In this document: positions 17,300 through 24,150 of the stretch, one piece after another | How the letters are laid out: each line of letters starts with the position of its first letter | Position numbering within the stretch: the stretch's first letter is position 1 | Virus record (IMG/VR): IMGVR_UViG_3300027810_000037 | Coordinates: 1-31,035 of that record | From: a virus | Length of the DNA: 31,035 nucleotides | Strand: one strand, 5' to 3' | Translations under genes and position numbers: made by a program | The notes under the pieces: generated by a model | Told to the model about the DNA's origin: nothing | Database searches by the model: none | Seen by the model: the letters and a program-made list of their open reading frames with translations, nothing else

Positions 17300-17896
17300 T
17301 TATCTCCCGTAAAGTGAGTGGTTACGGCCTACAACGTAGCGGCAAAATGCACTATCAGTTAAGGCGTTAGAATCGTCAGCTTCTGCTTCGGCATCCATGA
17401 GAGAAGCGTAGGCTTCTTGCTCTGCACGAACAGCAAACTGGTCAGCCGCAACAGAACCCAGTTCGGATTCTTGGAATCGTCTGGAGGCTTTAGCGGTTAT
17501 GTAGAGTTGTAGTTCTGGGGTTAGATCTGCTATGTCTCGTTCCCATACAATGTCTACGGAAAGGGAAGCAGGAAATATGAATGTGTGTTTAACGATGTTA
17601 TAAAGATGTGGTTGGTTTAGGTATTTACGGACGGTAACGTGGGTAGATTTGTCTACACCTACTGTATCAATTCGTAAAACATCACCTGATAAGGGAATAG
17701 TCCCATCGGTGGTGATAGCCATAGTGTAATCACGTTCATGGTTACATAGCCAACCTTTGGCCTGTACCTCGCGGGACACTCGGTCAAGAATTCGTTCGGC
17801 TGATTCTGCGTCAGGCAGACCAGAGCTTAAAGATGCGACTGGGTCTTCGCCAATAGACTCAAGAATCTGATTGACTGCATCAAGTTTAGTTAACAT
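17300..17896 (-). CDS. Tail tubular protein A (T7 gp11-like gatekeeper)
   Basis: The 198 residues equal the usual length (T7 gp11, 196). Family features are visible: LDAVNQILESIGEDPV at the N-terminus, ERILDRVSREVQAKGWLCN with the conserved GW-x-x-N, then IPLSGDVLRID, and a helical C-terminus rich in Ala and Glu. The protein forms the ring joining portal and nozzle. It is the first gene after the capsid terminator, so its transcription depends on read-through or on an unseen promoter. Confidence 0.93.
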   Translation of the reverse strand: MLTKLDAVNQILESIGEDPVASLSSGLPDAESAERILDRVSREVQAKGWLCNHERDYTMAITTDGTIPLSGDVLRIDTVGVDKSTHVTVRKYLNQPHLYNIVKHTFIFPASLSVDIVWERDIADLTPELQLYITAKASRRFQESELGSVAADQFAVRAEQEAYASLMDAEAEADDSNALTDSAFCRYVVGRNHSLYGR

Positions 17897-17912
17897 AAGA
17901 ACCTCTTAAATG

Positions 17913-17943
17913 AAAAAAAGCCCCACCCGTTAAGGTGAGGCTT
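17913..17943 (-). terminator. Strong rho-independent terminator after the capsid gene
   Basis: On the minus strand AAGCCTCACC, loop TTAACG, GGTGGGGCTT form a 10-bp stem (one G-U pair, 17918-17943) ending in a run of seven T residues. It lies 28 nt past the capsid stop. T7 has its late terminator T-phi at the same place, right after gene 10. The likely effect is to make capsid mRNA more abundant than tail mRNA, with partial read-through feeding the tail genes. Confidence 0.93.
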
Positions 17944-17970
17944 ATAGTTCTAATTAAAGAACCGTAGTGT

Positions 17971-18948
17971 TTATGCAGTCAATTCGATTGCACACTCAGG
18001 ACGTAAAGTACCGTGACCTGTTAACATCTTAGCAACTAAGAAGTCTTCAAGACGGCGAGTGTCACGCTCTGATTCAAAGCCAATGTCCATTAGCTTAACG
18101 GTTGCAACAGCATCCGCAGTCCAGATACAACCAACAGTAGTTGCATAGTTAGCACGGTACTTTGAGTACACAGTAGTGTCAGCACTTTCGTCAGCACTAG
18201 GCATGTTCAAAGACTTAACAATTTGAACACCATCGATGGTCAAAGAGTCAGCACGGCCTTCAATACCACCAGCACCTGAGTGACGTAAGTCAGCATCAAG
18301 AACTAAGTATTGACCGTTTGCGTCTTTAGCAAACTTGATCTTGTTGAAAGTCTCAGCAGTAACAGACATATAACGGGTCTGTTCTTCTGGTACTGACAAG
18401 TTGAAGAACTTCAAGTTAGCTAGACGGATCGCATCGATCCATTCTGCGCCAGTAGATGAAGCACCCAAACCAGTAATTGTGTCACCACCGGGGAATGGGC
18501 CATCAGCAGTAGTACGAGCAGCCATGATGATTTGACGGAATACGTTCTTATCGAATACACGCGCTAATGCACGACCCATCTGGGCAGAGTACTCAGAGCG
18601 TACATCGAAGTGTGACAACATAGTGTCAATGTCCGATACAGCAGTGTGTGATACTAAGATGTCATCGATGGTGATAGAGATCTCACCTGTTTCGATTTCA
18701 GTACCCATCAATTCAGTACCCGGAACATGGTACTCGGCAGATGCTTTCCAAGTCTTAGGGAAACGGAATGAACGCTGACCACCACCAACAGTTTTCACGT
18801 TGTGCTTGTCAAGAGTTACGGTAGCCATATCGAATGCGGTAAGTACTTCGCCGCCGAATACGTCTAAGAATAAACCACGATCATTAGTTGGGGACGTTTG
18901 TCCCTGACCAAAGCGTGATGGTGAAGAAGTAATGCTAGAAATAGCCAT
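17971..18948 (-). CDS. Major capsid protein (T7 gp10-like)
   Basis: The product has 325 residues from the ATG at 18948 (MAISSITSSP), preceded by CAGGG at 8-nt spacing. A longer frame to 18990 has no better ribosome site and was not used. The protein carries the T7-type capsid pattern: GGEVLTAFDMATVTLDKH, then RSFRFPKTWKASAEYHVPG, EIETGEISITIDD, then DIDTMLSHFDVRSEYS and MGRALARVFDK. It has the HK97 fold by family knowledge and forms the icosahedral shell. It lies between the scaffold gene, with a 258-nt non-coding structured leader, and a strong terminator. Leader and terminator together suggest its own abundant mRNA. Confidence 0.95.
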   Translation of the reverse strand: MAISSITSSPSRFGQGQTSPTNDRGLFLDVFGGEVLTAFDMATVTLDKHNVKTVGGGQRSFRFPKTWKASAEYHVPGTELMGTEIETGEISITIDDILVSHTAVSDIDTMLSHFDVRSEYSAQMGRALARVFDKNVFRQIIMAARTTADGPFPGGDTITGLGASSTGAEWIDAIRLANLKFFNLSVPEEQTRYMSVTAETFNKIKFAKDANGQYLVLDADLRHSGAGGIEGRADSLTIDGVQIVKSLNMPSADESADTTVYSKYRANYATTVGCIWTADAVATVKLMDIGFESERDTRRLEDFLVAKMLTGHGTLRPECAIELTA

Positions 18949-19206
18949 GATAATACCCTGTAAAATATATGTATAAAGTGTCAGTCCCATAAGGGACGGT
19001 GTAGATCGGTTTAGAGAGTCATTCCATCACAAAGATTATCTGCCTTAACAGGTCAATGGTTTGGGTGTCTCAAGAGCGCACAAATTTACCCACACGGCTT
19101 AGCCTTGCTGTGTCAGGATCTTGGGAGTGCGACCTTATCGTGAGTAACGCTGGCTTGGCGGTACTCTAGAATGAGGGGGTAGCCTCCCGAAGGAGGCTCA
19201 TAGAAC
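18949..19206 (-). promoter_or_regulatory. 258-nt non-coding leader between scaffold and capsid genes
   Basis: This is the longest internal gap in the window and has no credible reading frame. Three stem-loops can be drawn on the minus-strand transcript: a UUCG-capped hairpin at 19181-19198, an ACAC/GTGT plus GGC/GCC stem-loop at 19092-19113, and GTCCC-TTAT-GGGAC at 18984-18997. A very AT-rich patch (TTTATACATATATTTTA) precedes the capsid ribosome site. T7 places the strong phi10 promoter in this position, so a capsid promoter or mRNA-processing leader is plausible. I could not find a -35/-10 pair with correct spacing, so the promoter claim remains inference. Confidence 0.5.
19181..19198 (-). 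other. UUCG tetraloop hairpin just downstream of the scaffold gene
   Basis: On the transcript AGCCUCC-UUCG-GGAGGCU forms a perfect 7-bp stem with the extra-stable C(UUCG)G loop, starting 8 nt after the scaffold gene stop. No U run follows (ACCCCCUC), so it is not a standard terminator. It may protect the 3' end of upstream mRNA or mark a processing site. Confidence 0.75.
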
Positions 19207-20007
19207 CTAGTCTAGGTCGTATGTAGAGACAGACATCTTTTCGATTACTGTCTGACGGAATGTAGGATTAGTCCGATATTCGGGGTTTGCCATATCCTTC
19301 TTCATTTCCGCGCGTGATCGGTATCCCGTTGAAGAGTTACCGACTTCGTTGCCGATCATTAGGTTCGGCTCGTTGTTAGTCCCCATGCGGGACTTAATAG
19401 CGTCTACTGCCATCTTCCAGTTCTCTCCATTTAACGTGTCGTTGTAAGCAGTCTTTTCATCACCACTGAGATTGTTCTCAGCCCATGAATTGACCTTGTC
19501 CCACTCTGCTTCGCCACCGACATAGTCGAGTGCTGATTTAGATTCCGCATCCATCCTAAACTTTAGGTTGTCTACATAGGAATCAATGAGTGCCGCATCA
19601 ACGCCTTGAGCAACGAGTGCCGATTTAGCATCTTCACTTAGGTTACCGTCTTGCTGGATTTGCTGAACTAACGTATCAACGTCAAGTCCTGCCTTACTCA
19701 CGACATCAAGGGCTGCAGTATCGGTATCCGCTTCTGGCGCGGCCTCTGTGCTTTCCTCGTCCTTCGTTTCCGCATCGGGTGAACCCCCTTTCATGCGGTA
19801 CTCCAACTCAGCAGCATGTGCTTGCCAGTTGTACTCACCAGTTTCCGAGTTATAGAATTTGTCCTGACCGTTCTCTGGTTTATCAGGTACGGGGGTGCTG
19901 TCTATATTTTCTTCGGAAGGTGTGCCGTGACCCGCTTTGAATTGATCAGCTTTTTGCTGGTTGTATTCATCTGAGCCTAGTTCTGGTTGTGTTGTTTGAT
20001 CTGTCAT
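19207..20007 (-). CDS. Scaffold / capsid assembly protein (T7 gp9-like)
   Basis: The 266-residue protein is strongly acidic, with long Asp/Glu/Ala/Thr-rich stretches (ETKDEESTEAAPEADTDTAA at about 81-100), and probably disordered or helical, as usual for podoviral scaffolds (T7 gp9, 307 aa). A conserved-looking part follows: VSKAGLDVDTLVQQIQQDG, then YVGGEAEWDKVNSWAENNL. A C-terminal basic segment (YRSRAEMKKDMANPEYRTN) would contact the capsid. It guides prohead assembly and is released before packaging. Position between portal and capsid supports the call. Sequence alone is only generically similar. Confidence 0.85.
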   Translation of the reverse strand: MTDQTTQPELGSDEYNQQKADQFKAGHGTPSEENIDSTPVPDKPENGQDKFYNSETGEYNWQAHAAELEYRMKGGSPDAETKDEESTEAAPEADTDTAALDVVSKAGLDVDTLVQQIQQDGNLSEDAKSALVAQGVDAALIDSYVDNLKFRMDAESKSALDYVGGEAEWDKVNSWAENNLSGDEKTAYNDTLNGENWKMAVDAIKSRMGTNNEPNLMIGNEVGNSSTGYRSRAEMKKDMANPEYRTNPTFRQTVIEKMSVSTYDLD

Positions 20008-20035
20008 TAATTATCCTGTTTGAGTAGCGAAGGGG

Positions 20036-21544
20036 CTACATGCCCCCTTGCTCCACTGCTTGTTGTGCCATAGCTGCACCGCCAGCTTGCGCCGCTGCAC
20101 CCATGCCTTGTTCAACTTGTCTTTGTTGACGTTTCTGAGCCACTTCATCTTCTGTGTTAACAGCATCTTCTAAAGATAAACCATTAAACGCCTTACCCAA
20201 CAACTTCTCCCAACGTACATAGTCGAGAATTTCTGGAGGTAAACCTTGAAGGAATTGAAGCGCCGAACCTACGCGCTGAACGTCTTGCTCACGGCCTAAA
20301 CTTTCTAGTCCAGTTAGAACAGTTGGTTCAACCACGCCTTCGGGCCACGGTGGTAGCTTGCCTTGTGCTTGCATCTGAATTATCAGACGGTTAAGACGAG
20401 CAGACTGCATGTCGCGTGACAGCATTGAGAACGCACCACCTAGGGAGCCTTCTAATTCCTCTGCCATCATCTTTAATTCGTATGCAGTAACACGCTCACC
20501 CTGACGCTGAACACTAGAGTTCATCAAGAATGCTGACGCTATCTCTTGCTTCTTTTCAGCGAGTTCAGCTTTTGCAACCTGCAAACCAGGAGCGTTTTGG
20601 TAAGCTAACATCCCAATATCTTCGGGGTTGCCAACTACATACTCACCGTTGTCAGCCGCAGCTAAACGTCTGCGTAGGTTAAGACCACCAGCAGCGTTAG
20701 GACGTATCATCATTACATGTCGTGAAGCTAGTGCAGCACCATCAAGCATTGCCTTAGACAACCCATCAACAGCCATCAAGTCGCCTAGATGTTCTTCACA
20801 TTTACCACGACCATAATCTTCCCCAATAACAGCAGTCCATCGGAGTGCGTTAAATGGGCATACGTCATAAGTGCCCGTGGACTTAGCTACCTTCTTACCA
20901 GCGACTTCTTGATGAACCTCGTACCCTTTCTGTGTCTTCTTACACGATGTGTAGATTGGCACTTTCTGTGTCGGAGAATCCTCTGCTGTAAGCATTGAGC
21001 GAACAACATCAGGCAGGTTGGTAGGCGCGAAGTACTCTTCAATGATAACTTCGGTTACATCACCCGTCATATCACGCACGACAACGTATTGGTCTAATCG
21101 AAAGACCCTCATACGGTTATCAGGTAGGACTTGCTCTAAAGCATTACCAGTAGTTATAAGATACTGCAAGGTAAGGTGAGTAGGCTGTCGCCACTGTTTA
21201 CGCTCAATCTCATTACTGATCGCCTTTTCAGACAATGCTAAGCCACGCTCTGTTTCCTGATCTGTCTCCAGCTTACCTTCTTGAATCAATATCTCAGACG
21301 GTATTTGAAGACGGAACGATGACATTCCCGGTGGATACATAGCAATCATTAAACGACTAGCTAAGCTAACAACCGCTCTAGCACCAAGCCCTTGATAGGG
21401 GGCTGGTAAGACGGTGTGTGAGTTGTGTCCTTGAGGCGGTAATAGTGCGGGTATGGTTATTGCAGAACACTCTCTAGCGCGTGTTAAGAAAGGCTCACGC
21501 CTAGACTTGAGAGACTCATATCGGGATTGGGTTGTGTCATTCAT
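20036..21544 (-). CDS. Portal protein (T7 gp8-like head-tail connector)
   Basis: The 502-residue protein (T7 gp8, 536) forms the dodecameric ring through which DNA enters and leaves. Recognisable features are the N-terminal RYESLKSRREPFLTRARECS, then LTRA..TIPALLPPQG, GLGARAVVSLASRLMIAMYPPG with the family's 'L-A-x-x-L-x-x-x-L-F/Y-P', and QYLITTGNALEQVLPD with the conserved 'G-N-x-L'. Later come EDYGRGKCEEHLGDL and ERVTAYELKMMAEELEGSLG, both typical of podoviral portals. The ATG at 21544 follows AGGGG at 7-nt spacing. The C-terminus is Gln/Ala/Gly-rich. It precedes the scaffold gene as in T7. Confidence 0.94.
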   Translation of the reverse strand: MNDTTQSRYESLKSRREPFLTRARECSAITIPALLPPQGHNSHTVLPAPYQGLGARAVVSLASRLMIAMYPPGMSSFRLQIPSEILIQEGKLETDQETERGLALSEKAISNEIERKQWRQPTHLTLQYLITTGNALEQVLPDNRMRVFRLDQYVVVRDMTGDVTEVIIEEYFAPTNLPDVVRSMLTAEDSPTQKVPIYTSCKKTQKGYEVHQEVAGKKVAKSTGTYDVCPFNALRWTAVIGEDYGRGKCEEHLGDLMAVDGLSKAMLDGAALASRHVMMIRPNAAGGLNLRRRLAAADNGEYVVGNPEDIGMLAYQNAPGLQVAKAELAEKKQEIASAFLMNSSVQRQGERVTAYELKMMAEELEGSLGGAFSMLSRDMQSARLNRLIIQMQAQGKLPPWPEGVVEPTVLTGLESLGREQDVQRVGSALQFLQGLPPEILDYVRWEKLLGKAFNGLSLEDAVNTEDEVAQKRQQRQVEQGMGAAAQAGGAAMAQQAVEQGGM

Positions 21545-21553
21545 ACACTACCC

Positions 21554-21784
21554 CTATAGAGAAAGACCGCTTCCACCACCGCCACCCATATTAGATCCAG
21601 ACTTGGGACTTAATTGAATGCGAAATGATGAACGACCTTTTTGTTTAGCTTTCTCTTTGGTTGCTGTAGCTGCCATTTTACGAGAGGCTGTTAATTCTTT
21701 TTTCTTTGTCTCGGCGGGTGTGGCTACAACGGCTTTGGGTACTGGTTTAGGTGCTGGTGGTGCAGAAGGAGTTGGGAAACACAT
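21554..21784 (-). CDS. Small Pro/Ala/Lys-rich phage protein upstream of the portal gene
   Basis: The 76-residue product begins MCFPTPSAPPAPKPVPKAV and continues with Lys/Ala-rich sequence, a basic RSSFRIQLSPKSGS and a Gly-rich end (GGGGGSGLSL). Short proteins of this style next to portal genes occur in many podoviruses and are sometimes virion components, but no function is established. The start is coupled to the stop of the 34-aa frame (TAATG), and the portal gene follows after 9 nt. The low-complexity make-up suggests a flexible linker or DNA-contacting tail rather than an enzyme. Confidence 0.7.
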   Translation of the reverse strand: MCFPTPSAPPAPKPVPKAVVATPAETKKKELTASRKMAATATKEKAKQKGRSSFRIQLSPKSGSNMGGGGGSGLSL

Positions 21785-21888
21785 TATTTATCCTCTCCCT
21801 TTTTAACTTGAACTAATTTTTTAGGAACTTGCTTAACTGGAGCAACTTCTTTTTTAACTACTGGACGATTGTGTTTGACTAGTCCCAT
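21784..21888 (-). CDS. 34-residue Lys/Val-rich basic peptide
   Basis: The frame from the ATG at 21888 to TAA at 21784-21786 encodes a highly basic peptide (MGLVKHNRPVVKKEVAPVKQ, then VPKKLVQVKKGEDK). AAGGA lies about 8 nt before the ATG, and the stop shares bases with the next gene's start (TAATG). It overlaps the acetyltransferase gene by 35 nt and fills the only gap between it and the 76-aa gene. The alternation of Lys-Lys with Val and Pro resembles the lysine-rich part of the 76-aa neighbour. Function unknown; binding to nucleic acid or to an acidic partner is a guess from charge. Confidence 0.6.
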   Translation of the reverse strand: MGLVKHNRPVVKKEVAPVKQVPKKLVQVKKGEDK

Positions 21889-22354
21889 GAGGATTGTTCC
21901 TTGTATATAAGATGCCTGATTGTTTAAAGCCAAGTGCTTCGTACAGGCCACCTGTTTCTTTGATTAACATACCCGTGGTTACCCCAAGATGTATGCGAGT
22001 AGCTCCTAAAGATTCTGCCCACTTCTGGTATGCCCGAACTAGTTTTATTGCGGCCCTAGACCCTCGGTATTCTTTTTTAACATAGAGAAATAAATCACAT
22101 GTTGATACAGATGGGCCAAAGAATTCGGTGGTAGAGATCGCGCCTAACATTCCAGTAATTAAACCATCATCATCTGTGGTTATTAAAATAGTCGCTAGGT
22201 CTGGAAATGATATTGCAGTTTCAGCTAGGTTTAAAAGTTTTACTGAGTCCAAAGGTAAGACCTTATAGACGGGACTTTCTTGATGCATAGCCCTAGCTAA
22301 GTGAAGCATAGAGTCTAAGTCTTCACTAGTGCATACCCGTACTTGGTGTTTCAT
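21854..22354 (-). CDS. GNAT-family N-acetyltransferase
   Basis: The 166-residue protein has the GNAT layout. The N-terminus is VRVCTSEDLDSMLHLARAM, and the central strands include ATILITTDDDGLITGMLGA. The acetyl-CoA loop RGSRAA (97-102) sits in YVKKEYRGSRAAIKLVRAY, followed by a helix and ATRIHLGV. The end is GLYEALGFKQSGILYTRN (about 136-153), the usual 'Y-x-x-x-G-F' region. AGGAGG lies 6 nt before the ATG, a strong site. GNAT genes close to head genes are common in marine T7-like phages, but the acetylated target is unknown; host or virion proteins are both possible. The serine-rich tail (SQTQSSSS) is probably unstructured. Confidence 0.85.
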   Translation of the reverse strand: MKHQVRVCTSEDLDSMLHLARAMHQESPVYKVLPLDSVKLLNLAETAISFPDLATILITTDDDGLITGMLGAISTTEFFGPSVSTCDLFLYVKKEYRGSRAAIKLVRAYQKWAESLGATRIHLGVTTGMLIKETGGLYEALGFKQSGILYTRNNPHGTSQTQSSSS

Positions 22355-22541
22355 CCGCTTCCTCCTGCCATACCATCAACTCGTCAATCAACTCTCGCAT
22401 TCCCGCATAGCGGTGAGCGGAGATCTCTGATTCGTTATATGCAATACACCTTGCAGGGTAATGCTTGTGTAATAAAACTAAAAGTTCGCGGGAAGATGTG
22501 GGAAATTCTGGAAGAGTTTGTTCTTCTGTTTCTGTACTCAT
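22326..22541 (-). CDS. Small protein of unknown function at the start of the late block
   Basis: The product is 71 residues from the ATG at 22541, chosen because AGAGG sits 7 nt upstream; an in-frame ATG at 22577 lies inside the terminator region and has no ribosome site. It is acidic with a predicted helical C-terminal half (YAGMRELIDELMVWQEEAD). It overlaps the acetyltransferase gene by 29 nt and is the first gene after the replication-block terminator. No family recognised. Confidence 0.65.
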   Translation of the reverse strand: MSTETEEQTLPEFPTSSRELLVLLHKHYPARCIAYNESEISAHRYAGMRELIDELMVWQEEADETPSTGMH

Positions 22542-22575
22542 TTTGATACCTCTGGCATGAGCGCCCCTAATTGAC

Positions 22576-22609
22576 AAAAAGGCACTGTCAGAGGGGAAAT
22601 CTCCGACAG
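22576..22609 (-). terminator. Rho-independent terminator between replication and head blocks
   Basis: On the minus strand CTGTCGGAG, loop ATTTCCC, CTCTGACAG form a 9-bp stem with one G-U pair (22585-22609), followed by TGCC and five T residues. It lies 13 nt after the thyX stop and marks the boundary between nucleotide-metabolism genes and virion genes. The U tract is short and offset by four bases, so termination is probably partial. Confidence 0.8.
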
Positions 22610-22621
22610 CGCGTAAGGTTT

Positions 22622-23260
22622 TTAGCTAGTTAATGCTCCCCAAGCCACGGGGTATAAGGGTTTCAGTATTTCACCAACTTCTAGTGCCAGGATTTTTATC
22701 TCCTGCTGAGCGTGTGGATCAGTACGTTGTTTAAAGAACCGCGCGTAGGCTGATAATGAACCTGTCCAGTACCAGCTAACCTCTGTGCCTTGCGGTAGAA
22801 GGAACCTAGCCTGTTCGGGACACATTCCACCAGCGAGAGCCATTTCGTAGGACTCAAGACACATGGTGTTTACAGTCTGAAAATGTCTACGCCAGTACTT
22901 GTCGCCTGTTGGGTGCATGTCTTCACCAGAACCCTGTTTGACCGAACCTTCTGGGTGCTTACGGAATTGTCGGGGGATAAAGAACTTAGGATTAGAACTA
23001 ATGTATCTGCGCGACTCTTCATTCTCTGAGAATCCAACCTTATGTTTGAAGCATTGTGTCCGAATCGGAACAGGTGCTGTCATACGCAAGGTAATGGATG
23101 TGTGAGAGAAGGGAGTCCAGTGATTATGTTTAGCGAGGTATCCAATTAACCCCGAATCCCTTCCACCATCAAACTCAAGTCCGTCAGCCGCGAATGATAC
23201 TCTTGCTGCTTTGACCACAGAGGCATCGCTGCCCATGTGATCTATGTATTCAGCCCTCAT
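22622..23260 (-). CDS. thyX: Flavin-dependent thymidylate synthase ThyX
   Basis: ThyX makes dTMP from dUMP using methylene-tetrahydrofolate, FAD and NADPH, supplying thymidine nucleotides for phage replication. The 212-residue protein shows HNHWTPFSH at 45-53 (a conserved 'H-x-x-x-x-x-F-x-H' region) and the signature FKHKVGFSENEESRRY at 71-86, the phage variant of R-H-R-x-x-S-x-N-E-x-S-x-R-Y. The first basic residue is Lys rather than Arg and the spacing matches phage versions. LLPQGTEVSWYWTGSLSAYARFFKQR carries the conserved helix near the C-terminus. AGAGGA precedes the ATG at 23260. It overlaps the 56-aa gene by 11 nt and is the last gene before a terminator. Confidence 0.95.
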   Translation of the reverse strand: MRAEYIDHMGSDASVVKAARVSFAADGLEFDGGRDSGLIGYLAKHNHWTPFSHTSITLRMTAPVPIRTQCFKHKVGFSENEESRRYISSNPKFFIPRQFRKHPEGSVKQGSGEDMHPTGDKYWRRHFQTVNTMCLESYEMALAGGMCPEQARFLLPQGTEVSWYWTGSLSAYARFFKQRTDPHAQQEIKILALEVGEILKPLYPVAWGALTS

Positions 23261-23420
23261 CTACATAATCCTCTACCACGGTACTAGGTGACAGACCTAG
23301 ATCGACACGGTCTTTTACTGTCTTCTGACCTGCTGGTAATTGAAAACCAAACAGTCTCTCCCAGTTGTCGGTATACGCATCAGAGTTTGCCTTGCTAACG
23401 ATCTTATCTTCTTCACTCAT
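23250..23420 (-). CDS. 56-residue phage protein with a D-x-Y-x-x-N-W-x-R-x-F-G motif
   Basis: The frame from the ATG at 23420 to TGA at 23250-23252 encodes 56 residues: MSEEDKIVSKANSDAYTDNW, then ERLFGFQLPAGQ and an acidic end. It overlaps thyX by 11 nt and sits 3 nt after the 125-aa gene. The segment SDAYTDNWERLFG resembles short conserved phage proteins with a D-x-Y-x-x-N-W-D/E-R-I/L-F-G core that I recall from many marine and enteric phages, none with known function. It removes what would otherwise be a 163-nt gap. Confidence 0.75.
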   Translation of the reverse strand: MSEEDKIVSKANSDAYTDNWERLFGFQLPAGQKTVKDRVDLGLSPSTVVEDYVDEG

Positions 23421-23423
23421 ACA

Positions 23424-23801
23424 TTAATCTTCCTTACTGGCTGCTAAGATACGCTCCGAGAAAAACACCATCTTCTCTGCGTCATACACACTATTGTTAC
23501 CCTTCTTTTCCTTACCCTGACGGGCAGCGGCTGTACGCCATATCGCTTTGAATACGTTGCCTTCGGCAAATGTCATTTCTAAAGATTCGATAATGTCGTT
23601 ACACTCAGCTTTATAGGAGGTGGGTATTGTCGTAGGGTTTCTAACCTTCACGCGGTAGTAGCCCGAACTGCCACCAGTGTGTTCCTCAGTTATGGTCGGG
23701 TCAGGTAGTAATTTTTCGTTATCGTTGTAAATGCAAACATCACAGTGACTAGGGTTAAGACCCATCGGGTGACCACATTTCGTACAATCATAATGTGCCA
23801 T
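23424..23801 (-). CDS. Zinc-ribbon protein with DUF3310-like C-terminal domain
   Basis: The 125-residue protein has an N-terminal four-cysteine zinc site (C6, C9, C20, C23). Its helical C-terminal part at about 65-120 contains CNDIIESLEMTFAEGN, then VFKAIWRTAAARQGKE and YDAEKMVFFSERI. The 'A/C-x-D-I-I..L......N-x-F-K-x-I-W-R' pattern is like DUF3310, the family that includes the T7 gp1.7 nucleotide kinase. That link is tentative because key catalytic residues are not established from sequence alone. It overlaps the HNH-like gene by 14 nt and lies within the nucleotide-metabolism block, which fits a role in nucleotide handling. Confidence 0.6.
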   Translation of the reverse strand: MAHYDCTKCGHPMGLNPSHCDVCIYNDNEKLLPDPTITEEHTGGSSGYYRVKVRNPTTIPTSYKAECNDIIESLEMTFAEGNVFKAIWRTAAARQGKEKKGNNSVYDAEKMVFFSERILAASKED

Positions 23802-24150
23802 TAAGTGCCTCCGATCTTCCTAGCTTACGTTGAGTCCATAGAGCGACTTGCATGATTTCTGAGGGCGTACAGTCAGACTTCATTCGGTTTGCTCTCATAG
23901 AGATAACCGCTGTGTTGTCTGGGGTGTAACCAATGGCTGGGTCAAGACGATCCAACGTAGCACTAGAGGCCCCACCACCCTGACTGTTACCAGCACTGAG
24001 GGAAATCCCTAAGACAGGACAGGACTCAGGGATGTTTAAGTCTTCGACCTCCAAGGTAAATGTTATACCAGCGCCTTTTGCACGGTACTTAGCATTAGCA
24101 ATCATTGATCTTTTGTGTTCAATCGAACCGAACCTATAAGCAATAGCCAT
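23788..24150 (-). CDS. HNH / endonuclease VII-like small nuclease
   Basis: The 120-residue protein matches a compact phage nuclease type with the sequence order C-P-x-L-G (44-48), TLDRLDPAIGYTPDN (65-79), then RANRMKSD (86-93). The D-R-x-D-P, downstream Asn and R-A-N-x-x-K-x-D are family-conserved and suggest a beta-beta-alpha-metal fold, although the classical first His is replaced here by a less obvious residue. It may resolve branched DNA before packaging, taking the place of T7 endonuclease I (gp3), which is not seen in the window. It directly follows phoH. Substrate and activity are inferred. Confidence 0.7.
   Translation of the reverse strand: MAIAYRFGSIEHKRSMIANAKYRAKGAGITFTLEVEDLNIPESCPVLGISLSAGNSQGGGASSATLDRLDPAIGYTPDNTAVISMRANRMKSDCTPSEIMQVALWTQRKLGRSEALNGTL

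Noticed and set aside
18949-18990. Extended N-terminus for the capsid protein
   Set aside because: The extra 14 codons (MGLTLYTYILQGII) lie in the AT-rich leader, while the internal ATG has a good ribosome site and matches capsid family starts.
19020-19060. Sigma70-like promoter TTGACC...TAATCT in the capsid leader (minus strand)
   Set aside because: The spacing is only 12 nt, far from the usual 16-18, and the alternative AT-rich -10 boxes lack a good -35.
18949-19206. A tRNA gene in the scaffold-capsid gap
   Set aside because: The hairpins do not form a cloverleaf, and no T-loop GTTCRA with matching acceptor stem was found.
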